A DNA stretch of 53,788 nucleotides, taken from the NCBI RefSeq assembly GCF_000430665.1, contig NZ_KE387191.1, positions 1 through 53,788 on the forward strand, written 5' to 3'. Origin of the DNA: Aquimarina muelleri DSM 19832. Lineage in GTDB: Bacteria > Bacteroidota > Bacteroidia > Flavobacteriales > Flavobacteriaceae. Made by a program: the position numbers and the translations under genes. Below are positions 32,023 through 41,800 of this stretch, one piece after another. The notes under the pieces were generated by a model. That model did not search any database, was not told the origin of the DNA, and worked only from the letters and a program-made list of their open reading frames with translations. Within the stretch, counting starts at the first letter, position 1. Every line of letters begins with the position of its first letter.

Positions 32023-33915
32023 ATGAAAAACACAAACTTAATTAATTTTACTTTAAAACATTCTGTACAGAAGTTCAGTCTGTTAATATGTACGGTTTTT
32101 ATGCTTTCGCCGTATGTTAATTTTGCTCAGGATGAACTTGCTCGTCATTATACAAAATATGACATAACTTTAAAATCGGAAGGTATTAACAACAAAAGTA
32201 ATTCTGAAGTTATTACTCAAAGCATATCAGAAAAAGGAGCGACATGGTTACGTTTATTTTTTAAAGATGTAAATCTTGGAGCTAAAAGTACTGTAACTAT
32301 TACTTCTGTTTTAGATGGTGCCACACAAACATTAACGGCAGAAACTATAAAAGATTGGAAAAACACAACAGCTTATTTTAATGGAGATAAAGTTATTGTA
32401 AAACTAACTATAGCTTCTGGAGAGAAATCCATTGGATTAAACATATTCGAGGTAGGTGTTGGAGAAGAAGATCCTAATGTGAAATCGCAATGTGGATCAG
32501 CAGATGACCGAGTAGATTCTGCAGATAATGCTATTGGAAGAATAGTTCCAATTGGATGTACAGGTTGGATTATTACTAATGGTAAACTTGTAACAGCGGG
32601 GCATTGCCTAACTAGTAGATCTGAGATAATAGAGTTTAATGTGCCTAAATCTAACCCAAATAGAACAATAGTACACCCTGGTCCAGAAGATCAATATCCA
32701 ATAGGTAATTTTGTGTCTCCTTATATAAATAGTCCAAGTCAGGCTAATGATTGGGGAGTATTTACGGCTAGTGCAAATTCACAAACAGGAAAAACACCTA
32801 TACAAGCACAAGGAAAATCGTTTAATGTAGTGCAAAGTGCTCCAAGTAGTACGATAAGAATTACTGGTTTTGGTACCGATACGGGAATTGATAATCAAAC
32901 TCAGCAAACTCATGCAGGTCCATTATCTTCAGTTACAAATACATTTGTTAGATATAGAACAGATACAACAGGAGGAAATTCTGGAAGCCCGATCATAGAT
33001 GCAGCTACAGGAAACGCAATTGGAGTTCATGCTTATGGAGGTTGTTCCTCATCAGGAGGTTCTAACTCTGGAGAAAGAGCTACTATACCTGCTTTTTGGA
33101 ATGCTATGGGGTTAGATGGAAATCCTCCACCTCCACCAACGTGTACAACTCTTGATTTTAATGATTATCAGATTACCTCATTTTCAAATCAAGATACTGC
33201 TGGTAACTTTTCAATCGTAAGTGGTGGAGCAGGTATATCTATGCAAAATAATACTTGGAAATATATAACGCTAAATTATACAGTAACATCAAATACCGTT
33301 ATTGAATTTGATTTTAGTAGCACTTCTCAAGGAGAAATACATGGTGTAGGTTTTGAAAATGATAACTCTCTTACTTCTTCAAGATATTTTAGAGTGTATG
33401 GGACACAGAATTATGGAGTAGGTAACTTTGATAATTACTCAGGATCAGGAACTAAAAAATATACTATACCAGTAGGGAATTTTTATACAGGAGCTATGAA
33501 TAGACTAGTTTTTATTAATGATAATGATACTGGTAGTGGTAATACTTCTGTATTTAGTAATGTGAAAATATATGAAGGATCTTGTGGGCAGTCTGCTACT
33601 TCTGAAAGTTTGGTAGCAGAATTAGAATCTGTTTCGCCAATATTGGGTAATGAAGAAGAAGGGGATCTTGCAGGACTAAAAATGACTCCTAATCCAGCTA
33701 AAGATGTATTTTCATTACATATTAATCCATATGCTACAGGAAAAGTTGGGGCCACTATTTATACTATTTTAGGAAGCAAAAAAGGATATTTAGAATTGCA
33801 ACCAGGAGTAAATACTATATCCACACGTGATTTATCTTTGGGTGTTGGAGTTTATTTAGTAAAAATTATAAGTAGTGATGGTAGTACTAATACACAAAAA
33901 CTTATAATCAATTAA
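32023..33915 (+). CDS. Secreted trypsin-like serine protease with T9SS tail
   Basis: A 630-aa exported protease. The signal peptide ends near ...MLSPYVNFAQ. The chymotrypsin-fold domain (about 155-365) shows the triad His in LVTAGHCLT, Asp in SQANDWGVF and Ser in TGGNSGSPI, plus IGCTGWIITNGK. A beta-rich module without a family name follows PPPPPT, starting near TLDFNDYQITSF and running to about 530. The last ~80 residues are a T9SS type A sorting domain: LKMTPNPAKDVFSLHI, then GVYLVKIISSDG and QKLIIN. It is probably cell-surface or secreted. It is monocistronic, with a strong terminator after it and a 296-bp upstream gap that contains one GAAAAC/GTTTTC hairpin at 31885-31900. Confidence 0.88.
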   Translation: MKNTNLINFTLKHSVQKFSLLICTVFMLSPYVNFAQDELARHYTKYDITLKSEGINNKSNSEVITQSISEKGATWLRLFFKDVNLGAKSTVTITSVLDGATQTLTAETIKDWKNTTAYFNGDKVIVKLTIASGEKSIGLNIFEVGVGEEDPNVKSQCGSADDRVDSADNAIGRIVPIGCTGWIITNGKLVTAGHCLTSRSEIIEFNVPKSNPNRTIVHPGPEDQYPIGNFVSPYINSPSQANDWGVFTASANSQTGKTPIQAQGKSFNVVQSAPSSTIRITGFGTDTGIDNQTQQTHAGPLSSVTNTFVRYRTDTTGGNSGSPIIDAATGNAIGVHAYGGCSSSGGSNSGERATIPAFWNAMGLDGNPPPPPTCTTLDFNDYQITSFSNQDTAGNFSIVSGGAGISMQNNTWKYITLNYTVTSNTVIEFDFSSTSQGEIHGVGFENDNSLTSSRYFRVYGTQNYGVGNFDNYSGSGTKKYTIPVGNFYTGAMNRLVFINDNDTGSGNTSVFSNVKIYEGSCGQSATSESLVAELESVSPILGNEEEGDLAGLKMTPNPAKDVFSLHINPYATGKVGATIYTILGSKKGYLELQPGVNTISTRDLSLGVGVYLVKIISSDGSTNTQKLIIN

Positions 33916-33949
33916 ATTAATATTTTAAAAAGAATTAAATATAGTTAAG

Positions 33950-33983
33950 AACACCTCGTTTATTTTTACGAGGTGTTTTTTAG
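33950..33983 (+). terminator. Terminator of the protease gene
   Basis: AACACCTCGT (33950-33959) pairs with ACGAGGTGTT (33968-33977), followed by a T-run. It is 35 nt downstream of the stop. Confidence 0.85.
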
Positions 33984-34022
33984 TTTTATTAATGTTTTGT
34001 TTTAGATTATTATTGATAAATA

Positions 34023-34185
34023 ATACGATTTACGGATGAGAATTGCGTATAAATAATTGCAAAGGTTTTTCGCTAGATTGATGAATCAAATTAAAGAATA
34101 GTCATAGCTATTGTTTCATTTTATGAAGAAAATATAGTAGAAAAAGAATGCGATTATATGCGAGATTTTTATTCGTAAATCGTAT
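34023..34185. repeat. Terminal inverted repeat pair, MITE-like or structured RNA
   Basis: ATACGATTTACG (34023-34034) is exactly inverted at 34174-34185 (CGTAAATCGTAT). Beyond these 12 bp the arms keep pairing for roughly 17 more positions if G-U is allowed. The intervening ~100 nt contain small internal hairpins. No target-site duplication is obvious. This is the main content of the 536-bp gap after the protease; the remainder is AT-rich. Confidence 0.5.
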
Positions 34186-34451
34186 AAGTACTTAAGTTAA
34201 TAGTAGAAGAGAACCTTAATACCTGTTTTTTTATACAAAACATTAAATACAAAACAATTTTTTTTACAATAAAAAAAACGGTGTAAATAACACGCATATA
34301 GTCTTTTGTGCTGTTTAAATATGAAAGTTTAATTTAGCTTTTACATTTATTAGTATTCTTCAAAAGATATACTTTATTTGATAAATCTTACTTTGTATGA
34401 ATTATAAATAGATTTATTATATTTAATAAAAAGTAAGAACAAATAGAGCTT

Positions 34452-36674
34452 ATGAAAGTATGGAGTACGAATGTCAAAAAAACTATTATAATTTTGTTGT
34501 TTTTTTGTAATGTAAGTTTTGGGCAAGAGAAAACAGTAATTCATAAATCTATAGATAGTATCGAAGAAATAGTTTCTAGATTAATCAAGAATGATAGTAT
34601 TGTAGAAGCACGAACTGTATTAGATACTGTTTATAAAAAGTATCAACATACAAAGCACAATAATTTTTGGGTAATTTATAACTATAATTATGGAGTTCTG
34701 TTTAATAGTTCAGCAAAATTTAAGGAAGCTTTGAAATACCTTTTAGAATCTCAAAAATATTCAAATAAAACACCCAATAAATTATATAAAGAAAGAATCT
34801 CTGGTATGATTTTAAGAATCTATAGAGAGGTTAATATGTACAAAGAATTAGATAGTTTATACGCGATAAATATTGTAGAAAACAAAAAAAATAATTCAGT
34901 AGCTGTTTTCTTAAATTATACGGATTACGTAATTAGTTGTATGCGTAGAAAACAATACAAAAAAGTAATAGATACTACTAATAAAGCTATTTTAGAATTA
35001 GACGCGTTTGATTTTACAGATAAAAGCAAACGTATAATTAAATCTATAAATAAAGTTGTTCGTAATGAGCTAAAATTACACTTGGCAATGGCTTTAATAG
35101 AAAAAAAAGAGGATTACAAAAAATCCTATCAATTACTAGGTGAAGTAAATAAAGATTCTCTTCTTTTTGTTAAAAGAGAACGAGATCAGTATCTAAGACT
35201 TATAAGTCAATATAAAGCTCGATATTTTTATGAATTTGATAAAAATATTGATTCTGTATTCTATCATCAATCTTTATCTAATAAATATCAAGAAGTTTAT
35301 ATAAAAAAATTAAAAGAACGGGCTTCTAATGCAAGTGATTTTATATATGAAATTGCTAAAAATAAAAATGATACAGAAAAACTTTCTATTATCAATAACA
35401 CAAATATTCAATTAAAAAAAAATTATGCTCAAATAAGTTTTCTAATTAGTTTTTTGTTATTGTTAGCAATTATTTTTAGCGCTTATGTCTTTAGATCTTA
35501 CAGTCAAAATAATAAAATTAATAAAAAATTAAAAGACAAAAATGAAGAGTTATTAGCTGTTGATGAAGAGCGTAATCAATTTTTTTCTGTAATGAGCCAT
35601 GAATTAAGAACACCTATTTATACAATACAAGGATTAATAGAGATTATAGAAAATACAACAAACGAAACACAAAGAAAAGAATTTTTAAAAACACTACAAT
35701 TCTCTAATAATCATCTGTCTAGTTTGGTTAATAATGCTTTGGAGTATTCTAAGTTTAGATTAGGTAATGTAAGATTAAATAAAGATGCTTTTTGTCTGGA
35801 CGAAATGTTACAAGAAATAGGAAACTCATTTTCATATCAACTTCATAAAAACAATACTACATTACATATCGATATATCACCAAGAACAGAAACTAATGTT
35901 ATAGGCGATCGTTTAAAAATTTCACAGCTTTTTATTAACCTTATTTCTAATGCGATTAAATTTACGGTTAACGGAAATATTTGGGTAAAAGTAATTCAGT
36001 TAACTAAAATAGAAAATACAATTATGTTTCGTTTTGTGGTAAAAGATGATGGGATCGGTATTGAAAAAGAATTACAAGCAGACATTTTTAATGGTTTTAA
36101 AGGAGTTAATCATATAAATGAAAATACAGGAGGATCTGGTTTAGGATTATATATTGTAAAAAAAATTATAGAAGATTTATACAAATCCTCTATACAATTA
36201 GAGTCAAAAAAAGACAAAGGAACTGCATTTTCTTTTGATATAGAAATGAAGCAAAATTTACAAACAATAACTACTATTAATTTAAAAGGTAAAGATTGTG
36301 AAAAAATATTAAAAGGATATCATATACTGATAGTAGATGATAATAAAATTAATTTAATGATAACAAAAAAAGTTTTAGAAAGTGCAGGGGCAAATTGTAT
36401 AATTGTGGATAACGGTGTTGAAGCTATCGCTAAAATACATAAAAATAATTTTGATATTGTTTTTATGGATGTTCACATGCCAGGTCAAGACGGTTTACAA
36501 ACTACACAAAAAATAAGAGAGTTTAATAAAAAGGTTATCATATTGGCGCTTACAGCTGTTGATTTAGAAAAAAATATTAAAAAAATCGGTCAATCAGGAA
36601 TGAATGGTATTATCACTAAGCCATATAAAAAAAGTGATCTTTTTCAAAAAATAAGATCTTATCCATTAAAATGA
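34452..36674 (+). CDS. Hybrid sensor histidine kinase with TPR-like sensor region
   Basis: A 740-aa hybrid kinase. A signal peptide (MKVWSTNVKKTIIILLFFCN...FGQ) leads into a helical periplasmic region (about 30-310) with TPR-like periodicity but no crisp repeat. A TM helix lies near 325-350 (ISFLISFLLLLAIIFSAYVF). Then come HisKA with H383 (MSHELRTPIYT), HATPase_c (NAIKFTVNG, DDGIGIE, GSGLGLYIVKK) and a receiver domain (about 620-735) with D673 in FMDVHMPGQDG. It has no DNA-binding domain, so an external partner is needed. The stop is followed by a bidirectional terminator shared with amt. Confidence 0.9.
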   Translation: MKVWSTNVKKTIIILLFFCNVSFGQEKTVIHKSIDSIEEIVSRLIKNDSIVEARTVLDTVYKKYQHTKHNNFWVIYNYNYGVLFNSSAKFKEALKYLLESQKYSNKTPNKLYKERISGMILRIYREVNMYKELDSLYAINIVENKKNNSVAVFLNYTDYVISCMRRKQYKKVIDTTNKAILELDAFDFTDKSKRIIKSINKVVRNELKLHLAMALIEKKEDYKKSYQLLGEVNKDSLLFVKRERDQYLRLISQYKARYFYEFDKNIDSVFYHQSLSNKYQEVYIKKLKERASNASDFIYEIAKNKNDTEKLSIINNTNIQLKKNYAQISFLISFLLLLAIIFSAYVFRSYSQNNKINKKLKDKNEELLAVDEERNQFFSVMSHELRTPIYTIQGLIEIIENTTNETQRKEFLKTLQFSNNHLSSLVNNALEYSKFRLGNVRLNKDAFCLDEMLQEIGNSFSYQLHKNNTTLHIDISPRTETNVIGDRLKISQLFINLISNAIKFTVNGNIWVKVIQLTKIENTIMFRFVVKDDGIGIEKELQADIFNGFKGVNHINENTGGSGLGLYIVKKIIEDLYKSSIQLESKKDKGTAFSFDIEMKQNLQTITTINLKGKDCEKILKGYHILIVDDNKINLMITKKVLESAGANCIIVDNGVEAIAKIHKNNFDIVFMDVHMPGQDGLQTTQKIREFNKKVIILALTAVDLEKNIKKIGQSGMNGIITKPYKKSDLFQKIRSYPLK

Positions 36675-36676
36675 TA

Positions 36677-36718
36677 TTACTAATGAGCTCTTTATGCATA
36701 TAAAAAGCTCATTAGTAA
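36677..36718. terminator. Bidirectional terminator, hybrid kinase / amt
   Basis: TTACTAATGAGCT (36677-36689) pairs perfectly with AGCTCATTAGTAA (36706-36718). The loop contains A/T runs. It lies between two convergent genes and can serve both. Confidence 0.75.
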
Positions 36719-36739
36719 TTAATTTAGAAATTACATTTT

Positions 36740-37990
36740 CTAATGCTGGTTAATTCTAAAATCAGGATAGGCATCCATACCATGTTCATGATTATCTAAT
36801 CCATCAACTTCTTCTTTTTCAGAAACTCGAATCCCTATTGTTTTTTTAAGTCCAAAAATAATTAAGAAAGCACTAATGATACAAAACCCTCCAACAATAA
36901 GAATACAAATCCCTTGTACTAAAAATTGATCTAAACTAGCTTTAGATCCAAAAATCCCTACTGCTAATGTACCCCAAATACCACAGATTAAATGAACGGC
37001 AATAGCGCCTACTGGGTCATCTAATTTTAGTTTATCCACGAATGCAATTCCAAGTATAATAATTATACCTGCAAGTAAGCCAATAACAACAGCTTCATTA
37101 GGAGACATTAAGTCTGCTCCTGCGGTAATCCCAACTAGTCCGCCTAATATTCCATTTAAAAACATAGTGAGGTCGTAGTTTTTGTATAAGATGGAAGATA
37201 AAACAAAAGCTCCAATACCTCCTGCTGCTGCTGCAAGGCAAGTAGTAACTAGTACTAATGAAGTTCCCGAAGGATCTGCAGAAAGTACAGATCCACCATT
37301 AAAACCAAACCATCCAAGCCAAAGAATAAGCACTCCAGCAGCAGCAAGAGGTATATTGTGCCCAGGGATTGCCTGTGGTTTGCCATTTGGTGTAAATTTA
37401 TCTATTCTGGCACCTAGTAAAATTACAGCTACTAAAGCAGCCCAACCTCCAACAGAATGCACTAATGTAGATCCTGCAAAGTCATAAAAACCTTCTGCTT
37501 CTCCAATTTTTAAAGTAGATAAAAAACCTTTTCCCCACTGCCAGGAACCAACTATAGGGTATATTAAGCCTATATATATAATACTAAAAATCATAAAAGA
37601 GCCAAGTTTAATACGTTCGGCGACAGCTCCAGATACGATTGTGGCAGCAGTGGCAGCAAACATTCCTTGAAATAAGAAATCTGTCCACCAAGTATATCCT
37701 CCATTAGCGTATTCAGGAGTCATACCGTTTTCTGGTGCAGTAATGCCAAATCCCGCAAATTTTAAAAACCCAAAATCTCCTTCTTCAAATCCGGGATACA
37801 TTAAATTAAATCCACCAATGTAATACAGTAATAATCCTGCGCATATAATAAATACATTTTTAAAAAGTATATTGATTGTGTTTTTTTGACGAGTTAATCC
37901 TATTTCTAAAAAAGAAAACCCTAAGTGCATAAAAAATACTAATGCAGTACATAGCATCATCCATACATTGTTTGTGGTTAAAAGTTCCAT
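36740..37990 (-). CDS. amtB: Ammonium transporter
   Basis: An Amt/Rh channel of 416 aa with about 11 TM helices. The conserved DFAGSTLVHSVGGWAALVA supplies the first pore His, and AVHLICGIWGTLAVG the second. Other landmarks are WFGFNGGS and LGGLVGITAGADLMSP. The short tail (EEVDGLDNHEHGMDAYPDF) is of the type that contacts a PII protein. It lies downstream of glnK on the same strand, with 62 bp between them, forming the standard glnK-amt pair. The first segment lacks a cleavable signal. Confidence 0.95.
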   Translation of the reverse strand: MELLTTNNVWMMLCTALVFFMHLGFSFLEIGLTRQKNTINILFKNVFIICAGLLLYYIGGFNLMYPGFEEGDFGFLKFAGFGITAPENGMTPEYANGGYTWWTDFLFQGMFAATAATIVSGAVAERIKLGSFMIFSIIYIGLIYPIVGSWQWGKGFLSTLKIGEAEGFYDFAGSTLVHSVGGWAALVAVILLGARIDKFTPNGKPQAIPGHNIPLAAAGVLILWLGWFGFNGGSVLSADPSGTSLVLVTTCLAAAAGGIGAFVLSSILYKNYDLTMFLNGILGGLVGITAGADLMSPNEAVVIGLLAGIIIILGIAFVDKLKLDDPVGAIAVHLICGIWGTLAVGIFGSKASLDQFLVQGICILIVGGFCIISAFLIIFGLKKTIGIRVSEKEEVDGLDNHEHGMDAYPDFRINQH

Positions 37991-38052
37991 TTTTAATTGA
38001 TATTAAATTTATTGTTTGTTTTAGTTGGATGTTTTGTAATAATTGTGGTAAA

Positions 38053-38391
38053 CTAGATTAAGGTGTTTTCTCCCTTTTCTGCTGTGCGAATTCTATATGC
38101 TTCCTGTATGTCAGAAACAAATATTTTTCCATCTCCAACCTCTCCTGTTTTGGCAGCTTCCAGAATAGCAGATATTGCAGCCTCTTCAAAATCATCGTTT
38201 ACAACTATAGATAAATATCTTCTTTGTATATCGGTAGTGCTATAAGAGATACCTCTATAAACACTACCTTTTTGCTCATGGCCAACCCCAGTAACATCCC
38301 AATATGAAAAGAACATTACACCTTTATTGTGTAAAGCCTCCTTTACTGCACGATATTTTGATCTTCTGATAATTGCTTCTATTTTCTTCAT
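38053..38391 (-). CDS. glnK: PII nitrogen regulatory protein (GlnK/GlnB)
   Basis: A 112-aa PII protein (start MKKIEAIIRRSKYRAVKEAL; an 11-codon upstream extension in the same frame is not conserved). It senses 2-oxoglutarate and ATP/ADP and blocks Amt. The T-loop region is GVGHEQKGSVYRGISYSTTD, with Tyr50 at the place of the uridylylated Tyr51 of E. coli. The sequence after it (IQRRYLSIVV) differs from the usual PKxKIExVV. The B-loop is TGEVGDGKIFV. Gene order with amt is conserved. A candidate promoter lies just upstream. Confidence 0.92.
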   Translation of the reverse strand: MKKIEAIIRRSKYRAVKEALHNKGVMFFSYWDVTGVGHEQKGSVYRGISYSTTDIQRRYLSIVVNDDFEEAAISAILEAAKTGEVGDGKIFVSDIQEAYRIRTAEKGENTLI

Positions 38392-38421
38392 AAAAAAGAT
38401 TAAATTAATATTGTTTCGATT

Positions 38422-38429
38422 CAAAAATA
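38422..38429 (-). promoter_or_regulatory. Candidate -7 box of glnK-amt
   Basis: On the minus strand this reads TATTTTTG, a match to the Bacteroidetes -7 TAnnTTTG. It would start transcription about 25 nt before the glnK ATG. No good -33 element is seen. Confidence 0.35.
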
Positions 38430-38574
38430 TAATATTGTGTTATTAACATATAAAAATTAAGGGTGTAATTATATATTTTTATTGATATTATATTTTTAAC
38501 CTATAAAAAATAAGGGGTATTCATTTTTATTTAAAAAATGATGATCTGTGATGTGGTTTTTTTTGAATTTATAG

Positions 38575-38588
38575 CGAAAACGTTTTCG
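38575..38588. promoter_or_regulatory. LacI/GntR-type operator-like palindrome upstream of gltB
   Basis: CGAAAACGTTTTCG is a perfect 14-bp palindrome of the form bound by LacI-family repressors. It lies in the glnK-gltB divergent region, 236 bp before gltB. No LacI-family gene is in the window. Confidence 0.45.
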
Positions 38589-38731
38589 ACTGAAATTATT
38601 GATAATCAATAGACTGTGTTTTTGTCAGAATTGTATTTTTTTCTTAAAAAACGCATTGTCAAATTCATAATTACAAGTCATTATTTTAGGATTGTTTTAT
38701 TTAAGAAGCTGTTTTTTTAGGGAGCTCAGAA

Positions 38732-38749
38732 AAGTAATATGGATTACTT
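38732..38749 (+). other. Hairpin in gltB upstream region
   Basis: AAGTAAT ATGG ATTACTT is a perfect 7-bp hairpin, about 75 bp before the gltB start. It is flanked by T-runs on the upstream side. It may be part of the 5' UTR. I see no convincing leader peptide in the 432-bp divergent region between glnK and gltB. Confidence 0.4.
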
Positions 38750-38823
38750 CAATTTTCTTCTCTATTCATTAATGTTTTGTTAATTTCATCGGTAAGAACC
38801 ATTTTTTAGATCGGAAAAATAAT

Positions 38824-41800
38824 ATGAAGAAACAAGGTATGTATCTACCAGAATTTGAACACGACGCATGTGGTGCCGGATTCATTTGTAGTTTAGAGGG
38901 GCAAAAATCAAACGATATTATTCACAAAGCGTTAGAGATTCTAGAAAAATTAGAACATAGAGGAGCAGTTAGTGCAGATGGCAAAACAGGTGATGGAGCA
39001 GGAATTCTTATTGATATCCCTCATGATTTTTTTGTAGAGCATTGTAATTTTAAATTACCAGAATCAGGAGAGTATGCCGTAAGTAATGTTTTTTTACCAA
39101 AAAAAGAGAATCAAAGACAGTTTTGCATAGAAACATTTGAAAAAAACATAAATGATCAAGGGCTTGTTTTGTTAGGATGGAGAGATGTTCCTGTAGATCA
39201 TACACATATAGGAAAGATTGCTGCTACTACAGAACCTTTCATTAAACAAATATTTATAAGTAAAGAAAATAAAGAACAAAGCTATTTTGATTTTATTTTA
39301 AAGTTATTTACAGCCAGAAAAATAACAGAACATACTATATATAGTTCTAAATTATCCGAAAGTAAGTTTTTTTATGTACCAAGTTTGTCTACAAAAACAT
39401 TAATATTTAAAGGGCTATTGTTACCAGAGGATATTAAGTTGTACTATACAGATCTTATGAACCCCAAAGTGGTTACAAGATTGGCACTGGTACATCAACG
39501 TTTTTCCACCAATACATTTCCTACTTGGGATCTTGCACAGCCTTTTCGATATATGTGTCATAATGGAGAAATTAATACATTAAGAGGTAATGTAACCAGA
39601 ATGCGATCCAGAGAAGAATTATTAAAAAGTGATTGGTTTGGAGAGGATATTAAAAAAATAATTCCTGTAATATTAAAAGGTAAATCCGATTCTGCTTCTA
39701 TGGATATGGTAGTAGAATTGTTATTAATGACAGGCAGATCATTGCCAGAAGTGATGATGATGATGGTTCCAGAGGCTTGGGAAAAAAACCCAGAAATGTC
39801 TGATGTTAAAAAAGCATTTTATGAGTATAATTCTTGTACGATGGAGCCATGGGATGGCCCTGCATCTATTCCGTTTACAGATGGTAACTATATAGGAGCC
39901 GTATTAGATAGAAATGGATTAAGACCCTCTAGATATAGTGTAACCAAAGATGGGTATGTAATTATGTCTTCAGAAACAGGAGTAGTAGATTTAAAACCAG
40001 CTAATATTGAATACCATGGTAGGTTAGAACCAGGGAAAATGTTTCTGGTAGATATGGATCAAGGAAGAATTATTAATGATGAAGAAATAAAAGAAAAAAT
40101 AGCATCTCAGCACCCTTATAGAGAATGGTTAAATAACAATCTGGTCTATTTAAAAGATATAGCATATAATGATTGTCCATTATTTTTAGGAGAAGAAACC
40201 GTTGCAAAACGAAAATCGATTTTTGGATATACACAAGAAGATATAGACACTATTATTGCTCCAATGGGGCAGTTAGGTAAAGAACCAATAGGCTCTATGG
40301 GATCGGATACGCCGATAGCGATATTATCACAGCGCCCACAGTTGATTTATAATTATTTTAAACAATTATTTGCTCAGGTAACAAACCCCCCATTAGATGG
40401 TATTCGAGAGGAGTTAATAACGGATATTAGCCTTACTTTAGGAGCAGATCATAACATCTTCGATATTAATGAAAAACATTGTAAAAAACTAAAAATTCAA
40501 AACCCTGTAATATCTAAGGAAGATTTAGACAAAATAAAAACATATACAGATAAAGGGTTTAAAGTAACTTCTATTCCTACACTTTATAATGTTAACAGAG
40601 GTTTAAATGGACTTGAGGATGCATTAGAAACATTACTTAAAAATGTATCAGAGGTAATTGACAAAGAAACAAATGTGGTTATACTTTCTGACAGGAATGT
40701 AAGCAAGCACAAAGCACCAATTCCCGCATTATTAGCATGTTCTTATGTAAATAGTGGATTACAAAAATTAGGAAAACGTTCTAAAGTTAGTATCATTATA
40801 GAATCTGCAGAACCAAGAGAGGTACATCATTTTGCTTTATTGTTTGGTTATGGAGCAAGTGCAATTAATCCTTATATGGTAAATGAAATTATAAAGGAAC
40901 AAATAGAAGAGGGTACTATTTCTAATCTAAGTTTTGATGATGCTATACAAAATTACAATAAGGCAGTAGGCAAAGGAGTCTTAAAAGTAATGAACAAGAT
41001 CGGGATATCTACTTTAAATTCTTATAGAAGTTCTCAATTATTTGAGTGTATAGGGATTAATGCAAAGGTAGTAGATCAGTATTTTCCTAATACAGCTACT
41101 CGTATTGAAGGTATTGGGTTATATGAAATTGAAAAAGAAATATCAAAACGTCATAAAAAGGCATATGCAGAACAAGAAGTAGCAGCTACTTTAGATTTAG
41201 AAATAGGAGGGCAATATAGATGGAGACGTAATGGAGAAAAACACCAGTTTAACCCATTATCTGTTGCCAAATTACAGAAATCAGTCAGGGATAATGATCC
41301 TAAGACTTATAAAGAATATGCAGAGCTGATCAATGAGCAGTCTAAAAACTTAATGACAATTCGGGGGTTATTAGAATTTTCTAATTATGATCCAATTCCG
41401 TTAGAAGAAGTAGAACCTTGGACAGAAATTGTAAAACGTTTTAAAACAGGAGCAATGTCTTATGGATCTATCAGTAAAGAAGCACACGAGAACTTGGCTA
41501 TTGCAATGAATCGTATAGGAGGAAAAAGTAATTCGGGAGAAGGAGGAGAAGATTCTTTACGTTTTTATAAAGATGTAAATGGAGATTGGAAAAATAGTGC
41601 TATAAAACAAGTAGCTTCAGGTAGATTTGGAGTGTCTTCCAACTATTTAACAAATGCTGCCGAAATCCAGATCAAAATGGCTCAAGGAGCTAAGCCTGGA
41701 GAAGGAGGGCAGTTACCAGGGCCAAAAGTAAACCCAGAAATAGCTAAAACCCGTAACTCTACTCCTTATGTAGGCTTGATTTCACCACCACCACATCATG

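Noticed and set aside
36740..38391. Sigma-54 promoter before glnK-amt
   Set aside because: No GG-N10-GC (-24/-12) pattern was found upstream of glnK; a TAnnTTTG-type box fits better.
38539..38613. Short ORF in the gltB upstream region as a Glu/Gln leader peptide
   Set aside because: The ORF starting MMICDVV has only two Glu and one Gln among 24 codons and no terminator pairing, so it does not look like a nitrogen attenuator.
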